Positions 1-7,853 are shown, counted from the first letter of the stretch. The stretch: DNA of 15,571 bases from Bacteroidales bacterium UBA3543 (GCA_002376715.1 DFOK01000026.1:1-15571), one strand, 5' to 3'. Numbers and translations are program-made. Notes: a model not told the origin generated them from the sequence alone.

Positions 1-36
1 TTCCGAAGGTCGCGGGTTCGAACCCCGTATTCCGCT
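1..36 (+). tRNA. 3' part of a tRNA, probably tRNA-Gly (5' half outside the window)
   Basis: Only the 3' half is visible. A T-arm is clear at 12-28: five-base stem strands GCGGG and CCCGT around the loop TTCGAAC. It is followed by a seven-base acceptor 3' strand ATTCCGC (29-35) and discriminator T at 36. Bases 2-6 (TCCGA) fit the 3' side of the anticodon stem and 7-11 (AGGTC) the variable loop. The acceptor strand implies a 5' end GCGGAAT, and GCGG plus discriminator U is typical of bacterial tRNA-Gly, so glycine is the best guess. The anticodon is not in the window. The next bases are CCG, not CCA, so the CCA end appears not to be fully encoded. Confidence 0.8.
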
Positions 37-192
37 CCGATGATCTAAAAAATCGTTGTTGGCAACCTAAGTAAGGCCTTTCGAATTATTAAAAACGATT
101 TGTATTATTTAAAAATGCATACGAATTTTGTCAAATTATTTTTATACCTGAACAAGAAGAGAAAGTTTTAAATTAAATATCAGACATAAATT
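37..192. other. Intergenic leader between the tRNA and the NifU-like gene
   Basis: This 156-base AT-rich stretch holds no convincing ORF. It contains an 8-bp inverted repeat, AAATCGTT at 50-57 and AACGATTT at 94-101, with a 36-base spacer, and a short palindrome AAGGCCTT near 73-80. No hairpin followed by a T-run was found, so tRNA termination is unresolved. A candidate promoter at 99-130 is listed separately. No Shine-Dalgarno sequence is seen before the ATG at 193. Confidence 0.6.
99..130 (+). promoter_or_regulatory. Candidate Bacteroidetes-type promoter for the NifU-like/GGGtGRT pair
   Basis: TTTG at 99-102 and GAATTTTG at 123-130 are separated by 20 bases. This resembles the Bacteroidetes -33 TTTG and -7 TAnnTTTG elements with one mismatch in the -7 box (G for T). 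It would give a 5' leader of roughly 55 bases. The upstream element overlaps the right arm of the inverted repeat at 50-57/94-101. The call rests only on motif and spacing. Confidence 0.35.
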
Positions 193-894
193 ATGATTTA
201 TTCACACGAAGTAGAACACATGTGTGTTGTCAAGAAGGGACCTAACCACGGACCTTCACCTATTCCCGGAGAGGGCAAATGGGTGAAAGTAAAAGAGGTA
301 AAAGATATATCGGGTTTCACACACGGGGTTGGCTGGTGCGCACCTCAACAGGGTGCCTGTAAGCTTACCCTCAATGTAAAGAAGGGCATTATAGAAGAGG
401 CTCTTATAGAGACAATAGGCTGCTCCGGAATGACACATTCCGCTGCCATGGCCGGTGAGATTCTCCCGGGCAAAACTCTTTTGGAGGCTCTCAACACCGA
501 CCTGGTGTGCGATGCAATAAACACAGCTATGCGTGAACTCTTCCTTCAGATTGTCTATGGACGTACCCAATCCGCTTTCTCGGAGGGCGGCCTCATAGTA
601 GGTGCGTGTCTGGAAGATCTCGGAAAGGGACTACGCTCCACAGTCGGTACCATGTTCTCGACCAAAGCCAAAGGAGTTCGTTACCTCGAAACTGCCGAGG
701 GTTATGTTAGTAAGATTGCACTTGATGAAGATGACGAGGTATGCGGTTATGAATTTGTACGGCTAGGTGAAATGATGGACCTTATTAAGAAAGGTATGGA
801 CGCAAACGAGGCACTCAAAAAGGCTACTGCACACTATGGGAGATTTACTGCCGAGCAAGGCGCAGTTAAGGTTATTGATCCCAGAATCGATTAA
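193..894 (+). CDS. NifU-like iron-sulfur cluster assembly scaffold protein
   Basis: This 233-residue protein belongs to the NifU/IscU N-terminal scaffold superfamily, proteins that hold nascent Fe-S clusters before transfer to clients. The best match is residues 57-100: a strand, then TIGCSGMTHSAAM, then GKTLLEAL, which parallels the NifU region around its second cluster Cys. Candidate ligands are C49, C77 and C139, with extra cysteines at C11, C56 and C106. It is unusual in lacking the CGD motif at the first Cys (here WCAPQQGAC) and the HCS context at the third (here GACLEDL). An N-terminal extension of about 40 residues and a C-terminal region after about residue 155 exceed the roughly 130-residue IscU core. 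The predicted protein is cytoplasmic, with no signal peptide or membrane segment. It lies 21 bases upstream of the GGGtGRT gene. The family call is sound; cluster binding is inferred and the physiological client is unknown. Confidence 0.85.
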   Translation: MIYSHEVEHMCVVKKGPNHGPSPIPGEGKWVKVKEVKDISGFTHGVGWCAPQQGACKLTLNVKKGIIEEALIETIGCSGMTHSAAMAGEILPGKTLLEALNTDLVCDAINTAMRELFLQIVYGRTQSAFSEGGLIVGACLEDLGKGLRSTVGTMFSTKAKGVRYLETAEGYVSKIALDEDDEVCGYEFVRLGEMMDLIKKGMDANEALKKATAHYGRFTAEQGAVKVIDPRID

Positions 895-897
895 AAA

Positions 898-905
898 GAG
901 GAGGT
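898..905 (+). promoter_or_regulatory. Strong Shine-Dalgarno site before the GGGtGRT gene
   Basis: GAGGAGGT lies 10 bases before the ATG at 916, in the short gap after the NifU-like stop codon. A near-perfect Shine-Dalgarno is notable because most genes in this window have only AT-rich leaders. It fixes the start at 916 and suggests independent ribosome loading on the second cistron. Confidence 0.75.
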
Positions 906-915
906 ATATTAAACA

Positions 916-1926
916 ATGATACGTAAAGTAAAATTTGAAAGCCAAAACCGTCGTATTGACAAGATCAACAAAGTGTTGAAATCTTATGGCATCGCCTCCA
1001 TCGAAGAGGCCAACAAGATTTGTGATGAGTATGGGATTGACCCCTACCTGGAGTGCGAGCAGACACAAAAGATATGCTTTGAGAATGCAAAATGGGCCTA
1101 TGTAGTAGGTGCAGCTATCGCAATCAAGAAAGGTTGCAAAAATGCAGCTGATGCCGCCGAAGCTATTGGCGAGGGTCTTCAGGCATTCTGCATAGCAGGT
1201 TCGGTAGCAGACGACCGTAAGGTTGGTCTGGGTCACGGCAATCTAGCTGCACGCCTCCTCCGTGATGAAACTAAGTGCTTCGCTTTTCTAGCCGGTCATG
1301 AGTCATTCGCGGCTGCAGAAGGGGCCATTAAGATTGCTGAAATGGCCAACAAAGTACGTAAGCAGCCTCTTCGTGTAATTCTCAACGGACTAGGCAAAGA
1401 TGCCGCCATGATCATTTCCAGAATTAACGGCTTTACCTATGTTCAGACTGAATTTGACTATTATACCGGAAAACTTAAGGAGGTGAAGAGAAAGTCCTAC
1501 TCCAACGGACCACGTGCAAAAGTCAACTGCTATGGTGCGGATGATGTTCGAGAGGGAGTTGCCATCATGCACAAAGAAGGTGTTGATGTTTCAATAACAG
1601 GCAATTCCACCAATCCTACACGTTTTCAGCATCCTGTGGCCGGCACTTACAAGAAAGAGTGTGTCCAGCAGGGTAAGAACTATTTTTCTGTGGCATCAGG
1701 TGGTGGTACCGGACGTACGCTCCATCCCGATAACATGGCAGCCGGCCCCGCGTCCTACGGTATGACCGACACTATGGGCCGTATGCACTCCGATGCACAG
1801 TTTGCAGGTTCGTCCAGCGTTCCTGCACATGTGGAGATGATGGGATTCCTCGGCATGGGTAACAATCCGATGGTCGGCGCCACTGTGGCAGTTTCCGTAT
1901 CTATAGAACAAGCAATGAAGAAATAG
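916..1926 (+). CDS. GGGtGRT family protein of unknown function
   Basis: This 336-residue protein carries the signature GGGTGRT at residues 262-268, which names an uncharacterised protein family found in anaerobic bacteria and archaea. Other landmarks recalled as conserved are ERRIDKIN-like residues near 12-18, GKDAAMIISRINGFTYVQTE at about 160-179, and a glycine/methionine-rich end (DTMGRMHSDAQFAG, about 285-298). Eight cysteines (C36, C47, C54, C74, C92, C121, C205, C249) are a lot for a cytoplasmic protein. No signal peptide or membrane helix is seen. The start at 916 is set by the strong ribosome binding site, 21 bases after the NifU-like gene. Cotranscription with a NifU-like scaffold suggests a metal-cluster or redox-related job, but no catalytic residue can be assigned and the function is unknown. 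No terminator is seen before the following susC-like gene. Confidence 0.9.
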   Translation: MIRKVKFESQNRRIDKINKVLKSYGIASIEEANKICDEYGIDPYLECEQTQKICFENAKWAYVVGAAIAIKKGCKNAADAAEAIGEGLQAFCIAGSVADDRKVGLGHGNLAARLLRDETKCFAFLAGHESFAAAEGAIKIAEMANKVRKQPLRVILNGLGKDAAMIISRINGFTYVQTEFDYYTGKLKEVKRKSYSNGPRAKVNCYGADDVREGVAIMHKEGVDVSITGNSTNPTRFQHPVAGTYKKECVQQGKNYFSVASGGGTGRTLHPDNMAAGPASYGMTDTMGRMHSDAQFAGSSSVPAHVEMMGFLGMGNNPMVGATVAVSVSIEQAMKK

Positions 1927-1996
1927 AGATCAACATCATTTAGATGAAAATCTTTAACCTAAATATACAAAAATTAATCAATCAAAAATTCTATTT

Positions 1997-4900
1997 ATGT
2001 TCGTTTCCAGAAAACTACGCCATCTGATGATGGCCATGTTCGCATTGATTCTCTCAGTTGGAACAATGTGGGCGCAGAACATCAATGTCACCGGTACGGT
2101 GACTGACAAGAGCGGTGATCCGCTCGTCGGTGTCTATGTGGTAGTGCGTGGTACTCAAACCGGTACGGCCACTGACATTGATGGTTTCTACACAATTTCG
2201 GTTCCTGCAAATGGCACCTTGGAATTCACATCAATGGGCTACAAAACCGCTACTGTAGCAGTAGCCGGAAGAGCAAAGATTGATGTGGTACTAGAAGACG
2301 ACGCATTATTGCTCGAGGACGCTGTGGTCACGGCATTGGGTATCAAGAAGGAGAGAAAATCTCTCGGATACGCAGTGGAAGATCTCAAGTCTGAAGAGCT
2401 GATGAAGATTAAGACTGCCAACCCGATCTCCTCCCTCTCCGGAAAGATCGCCGGTGTCAACATCACCCAGTCTTCAGGTGCCGCCGGTTCAGGCGCACAA
2501 ATTATTCTACGTGGTGGTACTTCCGCATCAGAGGGCAAGGACAACCAGCCTCTCTTCGTTGTGGACGGTATCATCTATGACAACTCATCTACAGTTGTCG
2601 GCAACTCGGCATTCGACGGTTCCTACAGGAGCGCCACTACCACCTCCAACCGTGTAATGGACATCAACCCTGAGGATATCGAGTCGATGTCAGTCCTCAA
2701 AGGCCCTGCCGCTTCCGCACTTTACGGTTCGCGTGCTGCTAACGGTGTCGTGCTTATCACCACCAAACGCGGTCAAGAAGGTGTCGTTGAGGTTAACTTC
2801 AGTTCAAAACTTTCTACTTCCTGGGCAAAGGCACTTCCCAAGTTCCAAAACCAGTATACCATGGGATTCATGGAGGACCAGTATGATTCTTCCAAGAAAT
2901 ACATCGGTACTGTTTTCAACGACTACTCCTACAACTCATGGGGCAAGGAAGGCGGTGTCTTCTATGACAACATGGGCACATTCTTTGACAATGGTCTGAT
3001 CCTCGACGAGAGCATTAGCATTTCCGGAGGTACCAAACAGGGCAGTTACTACCTCTCCGGTTCTCTATTTGACCAGAACGGTATCGTACCCACAACGGGC
3101 TACAGTAAGTACACTTTCCGTTTCAATGGTGACCAGAAGATAGGTATCTTCACATTCAGTGCAAGTGCAGCTTACTCAAAGGCTCATACGGACAAAACTC
3201 TTACCGGTGCAGGTCTCTATGGCTCGGCAGGTACAGGTGCTCTCTATTCTGTTTATACCTGGGCTCCCTCCGACAATATGAGCAGATATCTCAATGAAGA
3301 TGGCACTCGTTTCCGTCACTTTGCTGATCGTCAGGATCCTTGGGACGACCGTGATAACCCCTACTGGATTATCAACAAGTTCAACATTTTTGACGATACA
3401 GACCGTTTCACAGGCAACCTCAATGTAAGAGCTGATATCACTCCATGGTGGAACATCTCCTACAAGATCGGTATCGACCGTTATACTCAGGTAGACTCCA
3501 AACGCATCGCTGCAGGCTCTGCAATCAAGCAAGTATTCCAGAAAGGTATGATGTCCGATAATACCAGGCAATATGAGTATATGACCAACAGTATAATTTC
3601 CGATATGAACAAGAAATTTGGAGATTTTGAAGTAGGTTTGATGCTCGGCGCAGCTACCGACCAGTACAAGACCAATTCAGACTATCTGATGGCTTATAAC
3701 TTCTCGGTTCCCGACTTCTTCTCATATGCCAATACCACCACTGACAACAAAGCCTTCTCACACGGTTCATCTCTCAAGAGACTCATAGGTGTGTTCGGTG
3801 AGGCACGTGCATCTTGGAGAAATATGGTTTATCTGACCGTTACCGGACGTAACGACTGGACATCCACGCTTCCTCTGGATAGCCGCTCTTACTTCTATCC
3901 TTCAGTAAGCGGATCATTTGTCTTCACACAACTTCTCCAAGATTTGAATGTGATTGACGACAGCATCTTATCATTCGGAAAGGTTCGCGTTTCATGGGCA
4001 AAGGTAGGTAAGGATACAGGCGTTTATGAGACAGCTACCGCTTTGTGGCCTGTAGGTACTTATCTTGGCGAATTAGTGGGTGTAGGTAACTCCTGGACCC
4101 GCGGTAACCCTTATTTGAAACCGGAGATGACAAAATCAACCGAAATTGGAGTTGAATTGAGCTTCTTCAAAAACAGACTTCACATTGACTACGCATACTA
4201 CACCAACGACTCATTCAACCAGATTCTAAGCCCTCGCGGACCTCAGTCCACAGGTTATATATTCTGCTCTATCAACGCAGGTAACGTTTATAACAAGGGT
4301 ATGGAGCTCTCAATCTCAGGTACCCCGATAGAGACAAGAAACTTCAGATGGGATGTGGGATTGAATATGGCCGGTAACCGCGGTACAATGGATGGTCTGC
4401 CCTCAGGTACTGATGTAATGTATGTAACTGACGTGCAGTATGGTCCCGCGAAAGCAGCATCCTATAACGGAGGAGACTTCATGGCCATTGCAGGTTACAA
4501 ATGGTCACGCAATAAGGCAGGCAATGTAATTCTTGACAAGAACGGATTCCCCACTTATGCAGCAAACACCTATTATGCAGTTGGTAACCGTGAAGCAACC
4601 TTCGCCGGAGGTTTTAACAACACCATCCAATGGAAGGGTTTCACATTCAACATGCTTTGGGAATTCCGCGTAGGCGGTGACGTATTCAACGGTACACAAT
4701 ACGCAATGGATGTGGCCGGTACCAGCCAATTCTCAGCCGATATCAGGAACAAACCTCTGACAATTAATGGCGACTTCCAGGTTGGAACTGTCAAGAATGC
4801 AGATGGAGAAGATGAACCTGTTTATGAAGCCAGGAGCAACACCTGGGATCCTAAACAAGTATATGACTTCAATGGTGTTCCTACAAGTGGTCAGAACATC

Positions 4901-5212
4901 ATTAAGAACTACTATACCAACTACTACACTCAAGAGGCAGCTAACTATATTACTAAAGTTAACCTCCTGAGACTTCGTGCGCTCTCTGTAGCATACGAGT
5001 TTCCCAAGAAATGGATGGAAAAAACAGGCTTTATCAAACGTGCTTCCCTCTCACTCTCAGCAAACAACCTCCTTCTCTTTACCAACTACAAGGGAGATCC
5101 TGAGGTTGCTGTAGCCGGTGCAGGTGTAGGTGGTTCCTCCTCAGTAGGTTTTGCCTACTGTGATGTTCCTGCTACATCAGGTATGACATTCGGTCTAAAC
5201 TTGACATTCTAA
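1997..5212 (+). CDS. SusC/RagA-family TonB-dependent outer-membrane receptor
   Basis: This 1071-residue outer-membrane beta-barrel transporter works with the SusD-like lipoprotein encoded just downstream to capture and import a nutrient, powered by TonB. A signal peptide covers residues 1-26, with probable cleavage after MWA (before QNIN). A carboxypeptidase-like beta-sandwich domain follows at about 29-102 (VTGTVTDKSGDPLVG). A TonB-box-like DAVVTALG lies at 108-115. The plug domain, about 120-258, holds the family signatures PLFVVDG (185-191) and ALYGSRAANG (241-250). The barrel runs from about 270 to the end, closing with a typical terminal Phe. There is no N-terminal STN domain, so signalling through an anti-sigma factor is not expected. 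Length is normal for the family. No promoter match was found in the 70-base upstream gap. Family assignment is certain; the substrate cannot be read from sequence. Confidence 0.95.
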   Translation: MFVSRKLRHLMMAMFALILSVGTMWAQNINVTGTVTDKSGDPLVGVYVVVRGTQTGTATDIDGFYTISVPANGTLEFTSMGYKTATVAVAGRAKIDVVLEDDALLLEDAVVTALGIKKERKSLGYAVEDLKSEELMKIKTANPISSLSGKIAGVNITQSSGAAGSGAQIILRGGTSASEGKDNQPLFVVDGIIYDNSSTVVGNSAFDGSYRSATTTSNRVMDINPEDIESMSVLKGPAASALYGSRAANGVVLITTKRGQEGVVEVNFSSKLSTSWAKALPKFQNQYTMGFMEDQYDSSKKYIGTVFNDYSYNSWGKEGGVFYDNMGTFFDNGLILDESISISGGTKQGSYYLSGSLFDQNGIVPTTGYSKYTFRFNGDQKIGIFTFSASAAYSKAHTDKTLTGAGLYGSAGTGALYSVYTWAPSDNMSRYLNEDGTRFRHFADRQDPWDDRDNPYWIINKFNIFDDTDRFTGNLNVRADITPWWNISYKIGIDRYTQVDSKRIAAGSAIKQVFQKGMMSDNTRQYEYMTNSIISDMNKKFGDFEVGLMLGAATDQYKTNSDYLMAYNFSVPDFFSYANTTTDNKAFSHGSSLKRLIGVFGEARASWRNMVYLTVTGRNDWTSTLPLDSRSYFYPSVSGSFVFTQLLQDLNVIDDSILSFGKVRVSWAKVGKDTGVYETATALWPVGTYLGELVGVGNSWTRGNPYLKPEMTKSTEIGVELSFFKNRLHIDYAYYTNDSFNQILSPRGPQSTGYIFCSINAGNVYNKGMELSISGTPIETRNFRWDVGLNMAGNRGTMDGLPSGTDVMYVTDVQYGPAKAASYNGGDFMAIAGYKWSRNKAGNVILDKNGFPTYAANTYYAVGNREATFAGGFNNTIQWKGFTFNMLWEFRVGGDVFNGTQYAMDVAGTSQFSADIRNKPLTINGDFQVGTVKNADGEDEPVYEARSNTWDPKQVYDFNGVPTSGQNIIKNYYTNYYTQEAANYITKVNLLRLRALSVAYEFPKKWMEKTGFIKRASLSLSANNLLLFTNYKGDPEVAVAGAGVGGSSSVGFAYCDVPATSGMTFGLNLTF

Positions 5213-5222
5213 CAAATGGACA

Positions 5223-7094
5223 ATGATAAATAACAGTAAGATTATGAAATATTTGAAATCAATAATAATGTCACTCCTCTTAGTGATGCTCCTCGCATCC
5301 TGCAATGAGTGGCTTAATGTGAACACCGACCCTGATAATCCCTCATCAGAGAGTGCTTTGTTCCAGAATCGTCTTGCGCATATTGAGTTCTATACCAATC
5401 ATGCTCAGCAATTTGCTGCATGGCGTACAAGCATGTCAATGGGTGACTGGACAAGATACAATGGCGGTGGTACCTACTTCAACATGTCTATCTGGTATCC
5501 TGTAGGAGGTATCTGCACTACTCCCTATCAATGGTGGTTTGTAGGTGCAGCCTGCAACCTCAACGACATGTACAAAAGAGCTGAAGAGGCTGAAGCATGG
5601 CACTACATGGGTGCTTTCAAGATTATTCGTGCATACGGTTTTATGATGATGACCGACCTCTACGGTGAAATGCCATATACGGATGCGTTAGGTGAGAATG
5701 CCACACCCGAATATGATGACGGCAAAACCATCTATCTCGGATGTCTGGAAGAGCTCGATGAAGGTCTGGCACTTATGGCCAAAACTCAAGCCCCCACTAC
5801 TCCTGCTCTCGCACTTGGCGACTACTGGGGTAACGGTGATACTCAGAAATGGATCAAATGGGGTAATCTGCTCAAAGCACGCTTCATAAACAAACTCATA
5901 AAGAAGGGTGCAGGGAGCTACAAAGAGGGCAAATTTGATTCTCAGGCTATCCTCGACGCACTTGCTAAGGGTCCCCAGAGCATAAATGACAATATGGTAA
6001 TCTATCACACCGATAATAATAGCACAACTCACGACGTACTCGGATGGAATGAGCCGGTGGACTACTCACCTCTCTACTCTGTCAGTGGTATGAACGCCGG
6101 TTATATGCCTACCAAGATGTTGTTTGACAATCTCACCAATTTTGCCGGCTACGGTGTAGAAGACCCTCGTGCAGACAGGATTCTACCCTGGGCTTATGAT
6201 GCAAACCCCAGAGCAGGTGCTCCTGCTGATGTTAAATGGTCAGGCAACTGGCGCCGTTCACGTGGTGTTGACATGACCTCAGGCGACTGCCCTATCTTCC
6301 AGGGTGGCCCTCTACGTGCCAACTTCAGCACTACTAACGGATGGTTTATCCAGAGTGACAACCCCGCTCGTGCAAACGATATCTATTATGTAGAGGCAAC
6401 TTCTTCATCGAAGGGCTATGCAGCCAACCCCGACCTTCTCTATCGAAGGGCAGGAAAGACTGTTGACGGTTCTCGTGAATCAGGTACTTTCTACACCAGA
6501 GTATCATCTCCAACCTATATGGGATCCTATGCAGAGGCCTGCTTTATCAAAGCTGAGGTGCTCTTCAACAAGGGAGACAAGAGCGGAGCATTTACTGCTT
6601 ACAAAGAGGGTGTTAAGGCATCTATGGATCAGATGAATATCAAACTGAACCAGTGGGTTGCAGAAGATCCCGGTCTGCTTGAATGTCCTTCATTCGTACC
6701 TATGACTACTGCCGAGATTAACAATTTCCTCAATAACGGTATCGGTACTGCAGGTGACCTTTCACTTGGTAAGATTCTAACCCAGAAACGTATTGCATTA
6801 CACTTCTCGGTTGAAATCTGGAATGATATGCGCCGCTATGACTTTGACACAAAACTCTTCTTCAATTGGAAGATTCCTGCTTACCATGATGTAAGCGCCG
6901 GTGCTCTCAAGGCTATTCCCATGGGCAAGCATTTCCGTCGCTGGATGCAGTGTTCACATGAGTATAACTACAACAAGACCAACCTCCAGGCAATTGGAGA
7001 GAAGGTTCCCGGTGCAGATATGACCAAACCTATGTGGAACACGGTAGACGATGTTTGGACCATTCCCGTATGGTGGGATTCAAACCAGAACTAA
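5223..7094 (+). CDS. SusD/RagB-family surface nutrient-binding lipoprotein
   Basis: This 623-residue protein is the lid partner of the preceding SusC-like channel; SusD proteins bind ligand at the cell surface. A lipoprotein signal is clear: a hydrophobic stretch ending LLASC, with C27 as the lipidated residue. The mature start NEWLNVNTDPDNPS resembles the SusD-like subgroup beginning with an N-T-x-P-N motif. The C-terminal LTQKRIALHFSVEIWNDMRRYDF (starting near residue 521) corresponds to the conserved QKRIAL...E.W.D.RR block of SusD proteins. The gene starts 10 bases after the SusC-like stop. An in-frame ATG at 5244 (MKYLKS) would give a more typical 20-residue signal, so the start is uncertain by seven codons. 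It is somewhat longer than many SusD proteins. A hairpin terminator follows at once and no enzyme gene accompanies it, so the ligand is unknown. Confidence 0.93.
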   Translation: MINNSKIMKYLKSIIMSLLLVMLLASCNEWLNVNTDPDNPSSESALFQNRLAHIEFYTNHAQQFAAWRTSMSMGDWTRYNGGGTYFNMSIWYPVGGICTTPYQWWFVGAACNLNDMYKRAEEAEAWHYMGAFKIIRAYGFMMMTDLYGEMPYTDALGENATPEYDDGKTIYLGCLEELDEGLALMAKTQAPTTPALALGDYWGNGDTQKWIKWGNLLKARFINKLIKKGAGSYKEGKFDSQAILDALAKGPQSINDNMVIYHTDNNSTTHDVLGWNEPVDYSPLYSVSGMNAGYMPTKMLFDNLTNFAGYGVEDPRADRILPWAYDANPRAGAPADVKWSGNWRRSRGVDMTSGDCPIFQGGPLRANFSTTNGWFIQSDNPARANDIYYVEATSSSKGYAANPDLLYRRAGKTVDGSRESGTFYTRVSSPTYMGSYAEACFIKAEVLFNKGDKSGAFTAYKEGVKASMDQMNIKLNQWVAEDPGLLECPSFVPMTTAEINNFLNNGIGTAGDLSLGKILTQKRIALHFSVEIWNDMRRYDFDTKLFFNWKIPAYHDVSAGALKAIPMGKHFRRWMQCSHEYNYNKTNLQAIGEKVPGADMTKPMWNTVDDVWTIPVWWDSNQN

Positions 7095-7097
7095 TTT

Positions 7098-7127
7098 AAA
7101 AAAATCCACCTTCGGGTGGATTTTTTT
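7098..7127. terminator. Bidirectional intrinsic terminator between susD-like gene and psd
   Basis: A 13-bp perfect stem has arms 7098-7110 (A-run then TCCACC) and 7115-7127 (GGTGGA then T-run), closed by a TTCG tetraloop at 7111-7114. The T-tract on the plus strand and the A-tract on its left side mean either strand gives a hairpin followed by U residues. It begins four bases after the SusD-like stop and lies 36 bases beyond the psd stop, so it can end both converging transcripts. Confidence 0.93.
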
Positions 7128-7133
7128 TAGTAT

Positions 7134-7161
7134 GTAGTCTGTAGTAAGTAGTGGGTAGTAA
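7134..7161. repeat. Four tandem 7-bp repeats, GTAGTNN
   Basis: Four contiguous heptads occur: GTAGTCT, GTAGTAA, GTAGTGG and GTAGTAA. The first five bases are identical in all copies and the last two vary. They fill the space between the terminator and the psd stop codon at 7163. The period of 7 is clear; function is unknown, and slippage-generated sequence is the simplest explanation. Confidence 0.75.
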
Positions 7162-7162
7162 C

Positions 7163-7816
7163 TTAAAACTTTGCCAGAACTGAAGTCTGGCCGGAAACCT
7201 TATCTCCCTTTTTGACAAAAATCTCCGCACCCAAAGGTAGGAAGACATCCAGTCTTGAACCGAATTTTATGAAACCTGCTTCTGCATTCTGGCCGAAGTA
7301 CTCATTCTCCTTTGCATAGCAGACTACGCGTCTGGCTACGATACCCGCAATCTGGCGAAACATCAACTCATTACCCGAATCGGTACGCATGGCAATAGTG
7401 GTGCGTTCATTCTTTTCCGAAGATTTGGGATGGAAAGCAAATATATATTTGCCGGGGTGGTATTTGTAATATTTTACGACACCTCCTACGGGGAACCAGG
7501 TAACATGAACATTGAAAAAGGTAAGGAAAATTGAGATACAGAGGCATTTTTCACCGAAATATTCATTTTCCTCAACCTCTTTGACATTGACCACCTTACC
7601 ATCTCCAGGAGATATAACCAGAGAATCGTCGACAACGGCATCACGAACGGGGACTCTGAAAAACCAAATCATGAAGAGCGACATAACGAGCGCTACACCC
7701 GCCACTATCCAATTGACAACCGCATTTTTACAAAACACAAAACAGAACCCGGTGATTGCAGCCCAAATCAGGAAGTTGATGATAATGATCGTATGGCCTT
7801 CTTTGTGTATTCTCAT
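7163..7816 (-). CDS. psd: Phosphatidylserine decarboxylase proenzyme, short archaeal-type
   Basis: This 217-residue proenzyme converts phosphatidylserine to phosphatidylethanolamine at the inner membrane. Two hydrophobic segments at about 12-30 and 33-52 anchor the N-terminus. Core motifs include SPGDGKVV (68-75) and FNVHVTWFPVGGVV (about 100-113). The self-cleavage site is G186-S187 in FGSRLDVFLP. Serine 187 would become the pyruvoyl cofactor, leaving a short C-terminal alpha chain of 31 residues. The FGSR form, instead of LGST, and the small size fit the short PSD class found in archaea and Bacteroidetes, not the longer E. coli class. It is the last gene of the rsfS-ftsH-cdsA-psd run, 37 bases after cdsA. 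CdsA makes the precursor CDP-diacylglycerol; the intervening phosphatidylserine synthase gene is not in the window. Confidence 0.93.
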   Translation of the reverse strand: MRIHKEGHTIIIINFLIWAAITGFCFVFCKNAVVNWIVAGVALVMSLFMIWFFRVPVRDAVVDDSLVISPGDGKVVNVKEVEENEYFGEKCLCISIFLTFFNVHVTWFPVGGVVKYYKYHPGKYIFAFHPKSSEKNERTTIAMRTDSGNELMFRQIAGIVARRVVCYAKENEYFGQNAEAGFIKFGSRLDVFLPLGAEIFVKKGDKVSGQTSVLAKF

Positions 7817-7853
7817 TTATGGATTAATTTGGATTCAAAGATATGCAATCCCT

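Noticed and set aside
763..1236. A 157-codon open frame on the minus strand across the NifU-like/GGGtGRT junction
   Set aside because: It is antisense to two well-supported conserved genes, and its Cys/Leu-rich translation has no domain resemblance.
1940..1962. Possible hairpin terminator (AGAT-GAAA-ATCT) between the GGGtGRT and susC-like genes
   Set aside because: The stem has only four AT-rich pairs and no T-run follows.
5215..5232. Tiny reading frame ATG GAC AAT GAT AAA TAA at the susC-susD junction
   Set aside because: Five codons, no ribosome binding site, and it overlaps the SusD-like start; no reason to think it is used.
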